DNA of 64,000 nucleotides from Xylogone sp. PMI_703 (Eukaryota > Ascomycota > Leotiomycetes). Both the position numbers and the translations under genes were made by a program. Shown piece by piece: positions 38,127-50,460 of this stretch. The stretch lies in contig JAJTUQ010000005.1 of assembly GCA_021399445.1 (NCBI GenBank), positions 3,596,001-3,660,000 on the forward strand. The letters run 5' to 3'. The notes beneath the pieces were generated by a model. It was not told where the DNA came from and searched no databases. It saw only the letters and a program-made list of their open reading frames with translations. Positions within the stretch are counted from its first letter, which is position 1. The number at the start of each line of letters is the position of its first letter.

Positions 38127-40408
38127 ATGCCTTACACACCCCCCTCCCAGAGATCTCCAGCTGTCTCCTCTCCCTCATCACCAGCCTTAAGTCGTCGTTC
38201 CTCAGCTTCAAACCAGTCTGGACTCGGAGCTGGAGCTCCTCCTGCTTCCCCGAGAACAGAGCTGCCCCGGTCGACATCATACCTGACACGTCACCGTCGA
38301 ACGCCCTCAAATCGGTCTCCGTTAATAACACCCGACCCCACTCCACCGGGTACAGCCAACGGTCAACAAAATGAAAACACCAATGGAAGCTTAACGGGTA
38401 GCGTTCGACAATCTCCACCTCCTGTTACTGCAGATGAGGGGCAGATGCCACCTGGTGCTCTTTTATCTCCCCCCGACTCGGCAACTTGCTCGAGTGATGA
38501 TGAGGAGAGACAAGAGCCTAGAGGTCTACCGCTTGAGAATCTTGCAGAGCTACAAGCTGTCATCAGAACAATAGAACAACAGAGGATCAACTCATCAGAG
38601 CCCATCCTGTCCCCAGACATGACTACAGAGAAGAAGCAACTTACAGTGGTGGTGCCATCAGATGATGCTGCTAAGAAGCTCGAGCAGGTTCTTGCAACCG
38701 GTGGTCGTAGGATCAACCACGGCAGGTCGAACACGGAAGGCTCAGTCTTCCTTGACCTGGGACGAACCAGTCAACCTGAAACCCCCTCGACGGGATCAGA
38801 AGAAGAAGACGATCTTTCGGATGAAGAAGAGAGATCACGAAGAAAGCCTCCTATGGTACGAAAGAAGTCGGGGGAGCTTGTTAGACCGGCACTTCGAGCT
38901 TCATCAGCTCGACGTCGACCATCTAGCATGCCAGGAACACCCACCTTCTCCAAGGCCGTGCACTTCGACTCACATCTTGAACACGTCAGACACTTCCTTC
39001 AGGTCGACAGACCACTAGCTGTCAGTGCTGGATCTTCCCCAGTGGAATCTTACGATAGTGACAACGAGTTTCCCTTTGGTGATGATGGCAATAGCCGCAG
39101 CCCTCCTTGGGAGTGGGAGATTATCACCTCGAACTTCCCCGCTGCCACCCCACAACGTCTTGCTCAGCCGGTTCGACTTGAACGTGTGTTCCTGTCTGCT
39201 GATAACAAGACCTTGGTTGGCACTGTTGCTGTTGCCAATCTTGCTTTCCACAAGCACGTTGTTGCTCGCTTTACCTTGGACTACTGGAAGACTACCTCGG
39301 AAGTTGTTGCAGAGTATAACAATGATGTTCGACAACAACGACATTCTGATAAGTTTGATCGGTTTAACTTCAACATCAAGTTGGCAGATCTAGCCAACTT
39401 GGAAGCAAAGACTATGTTCTTCTGTATCAAGTATGTCGTTAATGGTCAAGAATACTGGGATAACAACAACTTCACCAACTTCCAGGTTGATTTCCGAAAG
39501 AAGCATAAGCCACAGAACGGCAAGAGAGGGGCACAAGGAGCGTCTTCACGGTCTGCTAATGCTCTTCCAAGGAGCCATAAGAAGCCGATTGCTCAAAGAC
39601 CCAACTCCATGCCGGTTGCGTTTGATGACTTCGCCGATGGATTTGATACCAAGTACAACCCACAGCCCGTTAATGAGTTACTAGGGGAGTCGCATCCCCC
39701 ACTCCGCTTAAAGGGTGTGAAGTCGGCTGTGACACTTCCATCGGAAGGTCGTAATAAGACTACAGCTGTTCATCACTCTCAAGCCTTTGGTCATCGATAT
39801 GACTTTGGTGCATCGCTCTCTGCTGCCATCCAAGGTGCCAGCACACAGGGTGGGCTCTATATGAAGTCAAACATCAAGAATAACAGCAATACCCTCAAGT
39901 CTAATGAGAATGGCGCTTCAGCTCAGAACATGCCAAACCGGTCCGCAACCACCGACTCTCCACTGCTCGTGGGATCACAAAAGCCAGTCTTAGCATCCCA
40001 GTCCTACAACGAACTACTGGACAAATACTGTTTCGTACGTACACGACGATTCCATTAAGCAGTGGAGAACCTTTCAGCTAATTGTGTTCGCAGTTCGGAT
40101 CCGCTAAAAGCTCCCCGCAGCTCAAGGATGGGACGATCAAGTCTAACCCATATGAGAACAGTAATGATGATGGCTACGCTCTAGGCTCTGCGGATTCTAC
40201 CGCAAGCAACTCACCTTTGATGATGGTTGAGAAGAAGTCATCACCACCTCGATCTGGGATGTCAAGCCTGCAGATTACTCGCTCGACATCTCCAGCTCCG
40301 ATGACCGGCTTCGCTACCGGTACGTCTTCGATGTATCCATATCCATATCAAGTATATGGTGGTTTACCATTTCAAGAAGCTCATTCAGCAACAGCTATTC
40401 GAGGTTGA
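38127..40408 (+). CDS. Protein phosphatase 1 regulatory (glycogen-targeting) subunit with CBM21
   Basis: Two exons (38127-40034 and 40094-40408; 59-bp GTACGT...CGCAG intron) give 740 residues. The first 270 residues are Ser/Pro-rich and probably disordered. A PP1-docking RVxF-type motif, KAVHF, lies at 276-280 and is followed by SHLEHVRHF, as in the GAC1/PIG1 family. A CBM21 glycogen/starch-binding domain starts near residue 326 (WEWEI) and runs to about 465, with the family pattern VRLERVFLSADNKTLVGTV, FTLDYWKTTSEV and YVVNGQEYWDNN. Family knowledge: such subunits bring PP1 to glycogen, where it activates glycogen synthase and inactivates phosphorylase. The C-terminal 270 residues are low complexity. 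The last exon ends SATAIRG; an extra intron near 40350-40380 cannot be excluded, so the final 20-30 residues are less certain. Confidence 0.92.
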
Positions 40409-41912
40409 ATGGTAATCGTTCTAGAATGATATTGTTGGAGAATGTCAAGATCGAAACTCTTTCTACGACTACCTCTTAACTGAACGTGGTCGTAAGCCAG
40501 TATCGTCTCTCAACAGACAGAATATATTAAGCATTCGTGTCAGCTTTTACAACGTTGTCGCCATGTTCGGATTAGCGCATGGGCTGGACCACCTGGGGTT
40601 CTAAGCATTACTCTAATCGATTTTGAGGGAGTTCATAAATCGATGATTTTACGTTTTTAAAGCTGTTGATTTTTCTGGGCATTGTACTCTGGAGCGCATG
40701 GTTTTTGCTTTTTTTGACGTTTTGCTTTTGTGCTTTCGTGCTTTGCTGTTCTTGTGATTGCTGTTTTGCTGTTACTGCTGCATTTTCCTCCACGCCTCGA
40801 ATAAACGGCGAGGTGGCTTTCCACTCTTCTACGCATAGATTTTATTATAATTGTGCGAAATCTTTATCTTTTTATTTTCTTTTGTTTCTGGGACATGGTC
40901 TTTCCTGCTCGTGGATCTTGGGCATGGCAGTAGGCTTTTTTCATACGGGGCGCAGTTTTCTGGGGAAAAGTTTATCATTGGGTTTGCTTTTGATTTGTTG
41001 GCTCATGTGGGCCTGCTCTTTCCCCTCTTGGAGTGAAATCATAAACGGGAATCGGTTATTATTCCTGGGGGGCTTTCGTCTCGGGTATCAAAACGGATAT
41101 GTGAGGATTCCAACGGGTACTCTGGGATGTATCGTGATCGCAAGAATTGCGTGGGAAACAGGATGGAGCCGAGAATGGATAGATATATTTTTACAGATGG
41201 CCGATCAGGCCAAGATTTCAGATGGATGTGTGACAGCAAGAATGGATGCGAAGCTGATTCCGGTTGTTGAGCAATGCTATTGATGGTGCTATGGATATGG
41301 ATGTCTGGCTATGATTGTTTTCGAATTGCATTGCGCTGCCTTGATGAGCATTTGGTGTGATGAGCGAGTCTGAGATTGTTATTACCGGTCTTTCAGAGAC
41401 GGTCAGGCAAATCAGTTAATGTTAATCAGATCAAACGGCGTTACGGGTTTGGGGCAGGGGAACATGTGAATCATAAATGAAATCCATTTAAACAATAACT
41501 GTCTTGAATCTCTATAAACTCTCATGTGTATTGTGACTGTCTTATATGTTCGTGCGTATATGCTCGGGAAAGAGGGACCTTTGATACTTTATTACATAAG
41601 CAATGCTTTAGATTTCAAATCCGGTTCTTCTCTTTCGTCAGAGCTCTAGGCTCATCGGATTGCACAGCATCCAAATCCTCGACCTTGCGAGAACAGCAGG
41701 TATGTATTGAATTCACTCCTCAGTTGCTGCATGTACTGTTATTCCAATCAGCTAACCCAGTGCGAAAAGCAGTTTTCAGGCGCCAATTGGACCTCGCAAT
41801 TACATCGTCTCTAGGATCACATTTGAAGCTGGATACCTTTAGACACAATTCCTCTAGTTCTTTTTGCGCATTTAACCTCGGAATATTACGAGAAGCCCCA
41901 AGAGACGAAATA
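40409..41912 (+). other. 3' UTR and intergenic region, T-rich
   Basis: T-rich sequence follows the PP1 subunit gene and probably includes its 3' UTR. A 205-codon open frame (40666-41283) arises from the T-rich composition and encodes a Phe/Leu/Cys-rich product with no family pattern. Toward the end lies the promoter and leader of the BolA gene, with a possible leader intron (GTATGT at 41701). Confidence 0.5.
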
Positions 41913-42606
41913 ATGGAGTACGCCCCGGTCCTGCGAACCGCTCGAATAGTACACAGACGTGCTACCACCTCCTCCGCTGCAGCAATGGCATCGATTACTT
42001 CTAGATCAAACTCGAGCCGGGCTTTAGTTTGCTCCGCACGGAGGGGTGTTTCAAGTGTTGATTATTCTTCGTGGACACAACAACGATCGCAAACATGGCT
42101 GGGTGGCAGTGGGGGCAAGATGACGGCACAGCTGGATTCAGTGTACAATAGTAGCGGTGCATGGAGGAGGAGAGCGTACTCTGTTTCTTCCGCAGAGAGG
42201 AAGAGTGAGGGAGGGGATGTGGCGCGTGTAAGCGGAGGAGGGGCCAGGCTTGAGACGCCGGAACATCTGGACGAGCAGGAGAAGGTTGTGTTTGAGCTTC
42301 TGAGGGATCAGTTGGAGCCTGTTGAGCTTTTTGTGAGTCTTCGCAATGGTGTTCTTTCTTTCTTTGATTACTTTTCCCTCCCTGTTCTTGCGCGGGAAGG
42401 GAACGTTCGAATTTACCATTACTAATTTTGTTGTTTTCTAGGTCAAGGATATTTCCGGCGGCTGTGGGAGCATGTATGGGATTGATATCACCAGCGAGAA
42501 GTTCCGGGGCTTGAATATGTTGAAGCAACAGCGGTTGGTGAATAGCGTGTTGGGAGATCTTATAAAGGGGTGGCATGGCGTGCAGTTGAAGACGAAGGCG
42601 CCTTGA
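41913..42606 (+). CDS. Mitochondrial BolA-like protein, Bol3/BOLA3 type
   Basis: Two exons (41913-42332 and 42442-42606; 109-bp GTGAGT...TCTAG intron) give 194 residues. The N-terminal 90 or so residues are rich in Arg, Ser and Ala with almost no acidic residues, as expected for a mitochondrial presequence plus linker. The BolA domain covers about residues 112-194. It contains DISGGCGSMYGI, matching the BOLA3 signature with its cysteine (C148), and the near-C-terminal invariant histidine in KGWHGVQL (H185). These are the residues that, with monothiol glutaredoxin Grx5, hold or hand over an iron-sulphur cluster. Family role: with Nfu1, delivery of [4Fe-4S] clusters to lipoate synthase and succinate dehydrogenase in the matrix. 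The frame is open upstream to 41526, but the ATG at 41913 gives the most plausible presequence. Confidence 0.9.
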
Positions 42607-43878
42607 AAGGTTATGATTGAATGAATGAACGATACAAAGATAGGACTTGGGATGTTTGTATGATATGAAGATATGTATCGGTATGTTTGGTACATGTATG
42701 ATGGTCTGAAGATAGATCGTTGGATTGTATATATATTTAAGTCGGATATAGGAGTCTCCACATCTGATTGGCATGTATCTATCTCCTCCACATATGAGAA
42801 ATGAGTTTATTTACGTCCTTGCAAACTTCTACAGTGGAATACACAATGAGTACATATAACTTCTGTATGATGTCTTAAAAGATGAAGTAAGAAGTCATGA
42901 GCGGGACAGCACATGATCCACAAATGATCTACCGTATTGACATGGGTTTGGCTTCCCTTGGAATCGCCTTACTGCGGCCCGAGAGTTCTTACCAGAGACA
43001 CCGAACAGACAAAGTCTCGATCTGGTCCGTAGTCGAGGTTACATTGGGATGCAACTGAGGCTGCGATGCCTCTAACCTGAGAGTTTGAGGATGTGATTAT
43101 CCGTCTTTGAGGAAGTTGTGCTAATCTTTCAAGAGCTTTGAAACTCGAGTGTGTTACAGATTGTAAGTCGCTCGTTACCCAAAACGGAGATGTAGTTATC
43201 CCCAACCGATCCTCTGCTCACAAACATCAACTTACAAAGTCTGACTTCCAGAAATGTTTGTGAGTGCAATGCAGTAGAGACCATCAAATACTCTTGAAAG
43301 CACTATGACTGTTTTCTTATATTCTCACCTATAACGATAAGATATAAGTTTACCAGTTCCAGCGCCTAATACCTCTATTGCGCTCGGAGCCTCTCGCCTT
43401 CATCTTCTCAAACACGCTCAACCACACACGCATAAATCTTACCTTGATCCCGTGCTGCAACCACCTCGGCTATCTACAGCAAAGGATCCCAAACTATCCA
43501 GCTCTGCTAGCCAGAGAGAATGTATGTATCTACCTTGTATGATCGTCAATCCCAGGACTTCCAACACGGGGCATCAGACGGTATGTGACAACGGTGAGGT
43601 ATGGATCCCCGGGCTGCATGAACTGGTCCGTTTTCATGGTCTGGGGGCTAGGTAGGAAATCTAAACTTTCATCCGTCCACTCTCAGCCATTGTCTCATCT
43701 TAACTAGTTGGAGTATAGAATGGAGACTGTATGCTATTCTTCAGAATTTCGTATTTTCCTCTCTTTTCCTAAGTTTTGTGCTCGAAATTCACGTCTATAT
43801 TTCACATCACTCATTCATTCACTTGCGAACCTTAATATCACAACATGTATTAGATGCTATTACTGGAAGGGCACACTA
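42607..43878. other. Intergenic region between the BolA gene and the QAS-array gene
   Basis: No gene seen. Contains the 3' UTR of the BolA gene and the promoter of the next plus-strand gene. The in-frame sequence upstream of 43879 lacks a signal peptide that would argue for an earlier start. Confidence 0.5.
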
Positions 43879-45948
43879 ATGGCATTAAATGACCTCTTTA
43901 CCGACAACCAGGATCCGGTATTACAGAAGCCAGGTTCTTCTTCCGTATCTTCATGCTCGCTCCCTTCCGCAACGGAAAAGCCTCATGGCATTATCCATGA
44001 TATTGGCCCTATTATAACAGCACGCTCAGAGCTTCGAATTAGGAATGCAGAACCTCAAAATGGCGGTGATCCTTGTTCTCAGGCATCTCAGAGTGCATCG
44101 CAAGCAATCCAGCAAGCTTCTCAGCAGGCCTCAGAGTCTATAAGACAGGCGTCACAGCAAGCTTCTCAATCGATTCAGCAGGCCTCTCAACAAGCTTCGC
44201 AGGCATCACGGGAGGCATTTCAATCTGCTTCTCAATCAATACAACAAGCACAAAATAGTGCCTCACAACAAATCGCGGCAGCTTCGAGGAGTATAAGCAG
44301 CGCGATGTCGTCTGCAAATTCGATCTCATCAAGTATTTCCGCCTCAGCAGCTAGGGCTATATCACAGGCAAACAGCCGCATGTCTGCTGCACAGGCGAGT
44401 GCAGCTTCTGCTCAGGTATGTTCAGTTGGACCGAATCTCTAGATTGTGGTATATGGGTATATGTAGAAAATACGGAATAGACTAAGAATTACACTAGGCT
44501 GAAGCCTCAAGTGCCGTTATTCAGGCAGGGGCAGCCGTTGCAGCAGCAACAGGTGTGTTCTCATCTGCAAGTATCATTTTGACTATGCTCTCTGGCTAAG
44601 TATTCCAAGGTTCAGCAGCAGCAGCAGGGTCGTCTTTCCTGGCGGCAGCAGCAAAAGCCACAGAAGGTGCCCAAGCATCTATATCTGCATTTGGAGTGAG
44701 TTGATGTCCGAAATTCCAGAACTTGCCCCTGACAGTTCTTAGCAAGCAGCGGCTTCTCAAATAGCAGATGCATCTCAGCAGGTAAAGGCCTCGCAGGTCC
44801 AAGCAGTTACAGCAACCCAAGCAGCTGTTGCTATCGTTGGCAGCATCATCGCATCATCTCTCTTATCTATACTAATATTCTACCTCATCTCACGTCGGCA
44901 AAAGAAGAAGAAGAAGGCTAGGAAAGCACAGCTCTTAAGGAGCCCAGACACAAGTAGTCGCGATTTAGTCTCGCCTCAAGCAGACTATCAGCCGGAGCCC
45001 AAGCCTTCGTTTTCAGCCGAAGGAGAGAGCACTCTTGTCCCTTCACAATCAAATCCTCCTACTCGGGATACTATTCTAGAAAGCTCAACTGCGCAAAACT
45101 CTTTTTCGTTATTCCCAAAACCTCCATCAGGAAAAAATGGTCAAAGTAATCAAAGAGATTCAGAAATCAAAACAACCTCTGTATCCTGGAATCCAGCAAA
45201 TCCTCCAAAGGTTCCGGCATTAAGCTCCTGGCTTAAACTGCAGAGTGAAACAGTATCACCATTTGGACCAATACAACTACCAACAGATGTTGATTCGAAT
45301 GCTCCACTCGGCGGTCAGCTTAAATCACCGTTAACTACTATGGCTCGGCCAGAAAGCTCCTCATCGACTCGGAAAGCTGTCAACATTGCAAGCCCAAAAC
45401 GAACAAGAACCACACCGCCACTCACAGAAGCTAGTAATAACCTAAACAGCTCACCTTCTAAATCGAATTTAAAAGGTCCTTTTCAATCTCAATCTGCCAA
45501 GTCCCCAAGCCCAGATACGCTCCTCCGCAACTACCGAGCCTACAAAGCAAGCGTCTGGACAGACGATGACACCCCTTCCCCTCCACCTCGAACATCCTCC
45601 ATAAGAGCGCCTCTCTCACCCAGTTCCGCAACTACATTAACTCGATTCCCATCCCCAAAGCAACCCGTCCGTAACACTGCAGAATGGCTCTCAGAGCGCC
45701 GGCCCCCGAGTTCTAGGGGTTCTATATCTGCAGGAGGGGGGTCTGTGCCAGATGGTGTAAGGGGTTTTGGATTGCCTTCTAATCCTGGAGCAGGGTTAAT
45801 GTCAAAGCAAAGGGGTCGTAAGTCTGAGATTAGGATCGTAAACGATAATGATAAGGAAGAAGAGGGAAAAGGAAAGGGGAAGCAAAAGATGAGGAATACC
45901 GAAGAGGATGGCGGAAACAGGACACCTGGAGTTGGAAAGGCCTTGTAA
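43879..45948 (+). CDS. Single-pass membrane protein with Gln/Ala/Ser-rich array, function unknown
   Basis: Four exons (43879-44415, 44498-44552, 44610-44695, 44743-45948), with introns of 82, 57 and 47 bp, give 627 residues. After a 65-residue leader comes a long array built from QASQ, SIQQAS and SASS units (about residues 68-260), predicted alpha-helical or coiled. The array runs without break across all three introns, and two of its exons are only 55 and 86 bp. One transmembrane helix follows (VAIVGSIIASSLLSILIFYL), capped by the stop-transfer cluster RRQKKKKKARK. About 330 Ser/Pro-rich residues form the presumed cytoplasmic tail. No N-terminal signal peptide is visible, so topology is inferred from the basic flank only. 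The layout (low-complexity ectodomain, one helix, cytoplasmic tail) recalls fungal wall-stress sensors, but no WSC or Mid2 domain is seen. Not assigned to a known family. Confidence 0.75.
44085..44415 (+). repeat. Degenerate QAS-coding repeat array
   Basis: Repeated CAAGCTTCTCAGCAG-like units encode QASQQ and SIQQAS. The copies are imperfect at DNA level with synonymous changes, implying an older array held by selection on the protein rather than recent slippage. Confidence 0.75.
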
Positions 45949-46441
45949 AAATACTGGATGGAAGGCGGGGCGGTACATTAAACCGTTCTTACATAGGTTA
46001 ATTGGTCGAGCTGTTTACACTGGTGTTAAGGCGCTCCATGATGGCTGCTAATGGATGCTTGATCGGGTTGAAAGTGAGTTGAAACATGAAATCTGGTATA
46101 TTGCTTATTACCTCATTATCATAGATCTAGCTACTAGTTTTATTTATCCAAAATCACAAAATTCAGATCGCCCTGACCAGCAAGTGACACTATAAAATAC
46201 CTGACCTGTCAGGTTTCATTAACCAGCACCATACCATATTGGATATCATCCCAATCAGTTAATCAGCAAGCATTGCAACCGTTACACCAAACTCCATCGC
46301 ATCTAGAGAAATAACATCAAAACTTCGAATTTGATGGTGGCATCTCTTCTATGGGCCTTTGAAGGAAACTTTGTCAGTAACTCGCAGGTAGTGAATGCAG
46401 CTAAAATGCGAAAAGATGAGGCTTAAAATGATGAATTAGAC
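45949..46441. other. Convergent intergenic space
   Basis: Separates the plus-strand QAS-array gene from a minus-strand small gene, so it should hold two 3' UTRs. If the small gene has a second exon, its end would lie here near 46349. Nothing else seen. Confidence 0.45.
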
Positions 46442-46810
46442 TCACAGAGGTGGCAATGGTTTGTCTTTCCAGTACTCCGGTATGTATATGCCTCGACATC
46501 TCATAGCTCGCTCCGCCTGTGGCAGAGGTGGAAGAGGCTTCTCCTCAAAGCCATTAAAGAAGATGTGAACATAGTGTAGCGATGCTTGGTCATAGGGACG
46601 TTTCTCGATATCTGAATATTCAGATGATGCTGACGATGCCGAAGAGGCGTAGCTGTTTGCACTATGAAGCCGTCTTCGAACAGGTGGTTCAGGCGTAGGG
46701 ATATCGGCATAAGTCTTTTCAGCCTGTTCAGAAGGAGGTTGTTTTGCGAAATAGCGTTTGGCCCGCGTTATCATATCGAAGCACTTTGGTCTGTTGCTTT
46801 TTTTGTCCAT
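46442..46810 (-). CDS. Small hypothetical protein with KPLPPLP motifs
   Basis: A 122-codon frame starting at a good ATG (MDKKSNRPKC). The product has a basic N-terminus, a Ser/Ala-rich middle, and two proline motifs, EEKPLPPLPQ and DKPLPPL, of the kind that bind SH3 or WW domains. Composition and the paired motif support a real protein, but no family is recognised. The stop codon overlaps a consensus splice donor (GTGAGT on the minus strand at about 46438-46443) and an acceptor TTTTAG follows about 40 bases later. Splicing there would replace the last residue and add about 16, so the C-terminus is uncertain. Confidence 0.55.
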   Translation of the reverse strand: MDKKSNRPKCFDMITRAKRYFAKQPPSEQAEKTYADIPTPEPPVRRRLHSANSYASSASSASSEYSDIEKRPYDQASLHYVHIFFNGFEEKPLPPLPQAERAMRCRGIYIPEYWKDKPLPPL

Positions 46811-48572
46811 TATTGTATATTAATAGAATCTTTAACGGTTTTGAAGAAGGAAATCTAGAACTAAAAACTCGATGCTGTCGATGTTAAGAGGGCATCGTGG
46901 CTAGATGTATTTATGCCAGAGGCTCGTATTTTTTTGTCTTCGTGCAGGAGCCAGTAGAGACTTTTGGAATATTATGATAGAGCGCTTTGACTGATGTGTC
47001 TGGATTCCTCCTGGATCTTGGACGTACCTGCAGAGGGAGGTGCAGCCTTGACTGAGAGGATTGTTAGACAGGAGGCAGGAGAGGTCCTAGCTTTGTGATT
47101 GGCTGATATGCTGAGACCCTACTCGCTGATTGGCCAACAAGACCTCGCCCGTGATGCGTCGGGTCTTGACTGGACTTCGCACGTCTTCCTCAGGCCTTAA
47201 GTCCCGTCTTTGAGCGGACATCAGCCCCAGGAGAACCCTCCGCTCCATCCTCTGCATTTCAGTCTGTTGTTGGTCGACATAGCTCTTCAACCAGACCGCC
47301 ACTCTCCTTCTGGGCCTCGACGCACCCGTCCTGTTCTAGTCTTCTGCGGGAACACGGACACTAGACGGCTGCTCCGGCGATCCCAGATCGAATCCGTATT
47401 CAACTACAGAAAAATGGATCAGGAGCCAAAGGGATACAGCTGTACATGAATATCTTCGAAACGCTTGCAAGTATACCGGAAACAATGCAGGTACAGCAAC
47501 TTTCAGCCAGCTGTATATGTTATCCCTCCTTGTCTTATTGGATATCTCGCAATTGACCTCAGTTTTTTTCGTCGAATCTGTATTTGTTTTTCAGCCCCTA
47601 TCGGACAGGGAATTCTCTCATGTAGGCGATTGCCGTGAAAATGGTTCCTCATCTGTTTGTGAGCCTGATTACCGATTTCAGCTGAGCAAATGATTGCACT
47701 TATCTCATCCACCGTTTGATTTAATTGTTGAGAGAAATGGTGTGCATGCTTCTGACTGCAACCTTTTCTCAGCCGGCAAGATCTCCACTGGGATTCATAC
47801 TGGATCTGGGATGCATTAAAGTGCATCCTTGAGCGGTATCTTCTGGAATGTATCGGGGAGACACGGACGGAAAACGGTTCCAGAATATGCAGATGATGTC
47901 GATCACGAATATTCTATTGCATGACGCTGTGAAAGGCCAGCTCGACCATACAGTCAATTCCCGATTTTCGTCCCATTTTCGCAATCTGGGCTTCAGGTCC
48001 ACGTGATTGATATACTGCAATGGGCCGAGAGAAAAAAGGAGAGAGACCGGCTCAAGAAACTGTACTTGATATAGTATTAGTCTTAGCAAGCGCTGATATG
48101 AAGATTGCCATATTGGTTTGAATACCGATTATACAAACTAGTGCCATACTGATAATTTCGAACTATGCAAGAACAAATTAGTTAGAATATAAAAACCAAA
48201 GGATGGACAGCTCTAATTCTTACCGTGTGAGCATTCTCAGTGGCAGAATGGTTTTAAATTCTCTTTCATAGTTCGTCATTCTACCTCAGCCAGTTTGGAA
48301 CGAGGCAAGGTGTAGTTACCTTTCTTCGAAAGTTCTAAAGTAGGTAAGATCGATGTCATGGAGTTGATTCCGAAGGGCAGCCACGATGGGAAGGAAGCAC
48401 CCTCCGTTCCTAGTCTTTTTGTCCGTCATCCATCCAACATTGCAAATCTTGTATATTCTTTCATCAATCAAAACATTGCGTTCCCACGGCACAGCTATTG
48501 CATCCTTTTCTGATTAATCATCTTATAACTACACATACAGTATCCCAACACTGCACCGAAATTAGGAGCAGT
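46811..48572. other. Intergenic region, no gene supported
   Basis: Holds the promoter of the small minus-strand gene and that of the charged coiled-coil gene. Minus-strand frames at 47503-47826 and 47769-48089 have no recognisable features. Confidence 0.45.
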
Positions 48573-50341
48573 ATGGAGGAAATAGAAGAAGAACCACGAG
48601 ATTTGACCGAAGAAGAGGCCGAGGAGCTTATGCAGGAACAAGAAAGAGAGAAAGCAGAACGTGAAACTTCGGCCGCAGACAGAGGAAAATTTCCACAGAC
48701 CTTCGGTAGCGTGTAGATCTATTTTTGTTAATTATTTTACTAACTTACATAGATGAGTTTGTCGGTGAGTCTCACTCTGCTGGCTTAGGCCCAGAGGGCT
48801 CAGCAGTCTCAACAGCGTCATCAGCCTTTGGTGAAGGCGAGAGTAGCGCAGTTGCAAGAGCAAGAGGTTTGTAGAAATTGGTACCCATGCATACTTTCGG
48901 CTCATGTATTGAATAATCTCAGCATCTTCCATCGTCAGTGATCTTCTTGCTACCGCACATACAGGTAGCTCGCTCTCGACGAGACCTCACACTTCAGAGC
49001 CTCCAGACTATATGGAACGAGAGGGGGAAGAGGAAGGTGATGACGAGCAGCAATCTGCCCAAAAAGGGAAAGGAAGGCTCGAACCTCTCAGACCATCAGC
49101 TAGAAGGGGGGGCACTATGCTGGGTTGGCTGAGCCCTTTCTTTCTGCTTTAGAGTCTTTATGCTAATTCAAAATGTCAAATCATAGAGGAGTATGGTTCG
49201 TCGCTTGCAACGGGTATGTCTATTACCCACAAAATGAGAGGCAGTGTCTCATCTAATCAATCTCTAGAGGAAGACAGAGTCAACCCTGAAGATGACATGG
49301 CCACTGCAATTGACAAGACTAGAAGGAAACAAGTGGCAGAGTCTGGAGAAATCGGTTGTAAGTAGAACCATGTATTCGACTCTTATCAACAACTTCAACC
49401 TCGCGAGATCTCAACACTGATGATAGATATAGCCTCCCTACATCGTAATATTGGGTATATAGGAAGCAGAGAAATGCCACAAAACGTAGCAAAACAGTGA
49501 GTACTACTGGATATTGGAAAAGGCAGCGGAACCTGTCATTAACGTTTCTTTTAGACCCACCGCTCCTCCTGATCTATTTCCAGATAATAATAATGACACA
49601 GGGGAGGGATCAGTTGTACAGATTGAAGATGTAGATGATCCTAGCACCATTAGTGAACCTCCTGAAGGAGGAAGCGGCGGGGGCCAGCAGATTTCTGTAA
49701 GAGAATTATCCCAGGAGGAAGTTAGGGAAGAAGTAGGTGAGAGAGAAGGTGAGAGAGAAGGTGAGAGAGAAGGTGAGAGAGAAGGTGAGAGAGAGGATGA
49801 GAGAGGAGAAGAAGGCGAGGAGGCAAAACGAAGGGAAGAAGAGCAAGAGAAGGAGCGTCAAAAGGAAGAAGAACGTCAGAGAGAGGAACACAGGAAAGAG
49901 GAAGAGCGTCAGAAAGAAGAGGCTCGTCTCAGAGAAGAACGCCTCAGGGAGGAAGAGCGTCAAAGGGAGGAAGAACGTCTCAGAGAAGAAGAACGTCTCA
50001 GAGAAGAAGAACGTCTCAGAGAAGAAGAACGTCTCAGAGAAGAAGAACGTCTCAGAGAAGAAGAACGTCTCAGAGAAGAACGTCTCAGAGAAGAACGTAA
50101 ACTTAAGGAGGAGGAACGAAGAAGGGAGGAGGAGGAACGAAGAAGGGAGGAGGAGGAACGTCAAAGCAAGGGAACACGTTCTAGGGAAGGACCACCAGAT
50201 AGAGCCGGCTCTCAGGGAGAACAGCCTGACCAACAAGTACCGCCTGGTCATAGACAAGAGGAACCACCAAGACATGAGGAGCCACCAAGACATGAAGACA
50301 ACCACCTCAACCTCCGAGACAATCCAGGCGAAGAAGGCTAA
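48573..50341 (+). CDS. Charged coiled-coil protein with EGER and LREEER tandem repeats
   Basis: Seven exons are readable: 48573-48705, 48753-48866, 48923-49123, 49187-49213, 49268-49357, 49427-49496 and 49555-50341. Together they total 474 codons, most joins being phase 1. The N-terminus is acidic (MEEIEEEPRD). The last exon encodes EGER repeats and then a long Arg/Glu region of LREEER and RREEEE units, expected to form a single alpha-helix or coiled coil, and ends in Pro/His-rich RHEEPPRHE copies. No catalytic domain is recognised and function is unknown. Two joins (donors GTAGCG at 48706 and GTTGGC at 49124) are weak. A coding-like segment ending in RHRCCGLC follows in another frame (50461-50691), so the true 3' end may lie there through an unrecognised intron, or the gene may carry a frameshift. 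Confidence 0.6.
49736..49795 (+). repeat. Five 12-bp tandem units encoding EGER
   Basis: Units of GGTGAGAGAGAA repeat four times exactly, with a fifth differing at the last base. Near-identity indicates recent slippage, and the unit length keeps the frame. Confidence 0.9.
49976..50095 (+). repeat. 18-bp tandem units encoding LREEER, with two 15-bp variants
   Basis: Five exact copies of CGTCTCAGAGAAGAAGAA (49976-50065) are followed by two copies shortened by one GAA codon (50066-50095). All lengths are multiples of three, so repeat number can vary without frameshift. Confidence 0.9.
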
Positions 50342-50460
50342 TCAATCGCATAAGAAGGCTCATTCCCGTAGGAAGAAGAAGGGAGCCAGGACAGAGCTCG
50401 GGGACCACATCTGGCACGCAGAATACCGCATCTAGGCAGAATCCGACGTCTGGCTCGTAA

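Noticed and set aside
40666..41283. 205-codon plus-strand open frame after the PP1 subunit gene
   Set aside because: The sequence is T-rich and lies where the 3' UTR should be; the product is Phe/Leu/Cys-rich with no family pattern. It is likely a composition effect.
41526..41912. Upstream extension of the BolA frame
   Set aside because: The frame is open but the sequence is not presequence-like, and the ATG at 41913 gives a normal mitochondrial leader.
49706..50435. Long antisense and +1 frames across the coiled-coil repeats
   Set aside because: Repeat units whose length is a multiple of three and which lack stops keep every frame open; these are shadows of the repeats.
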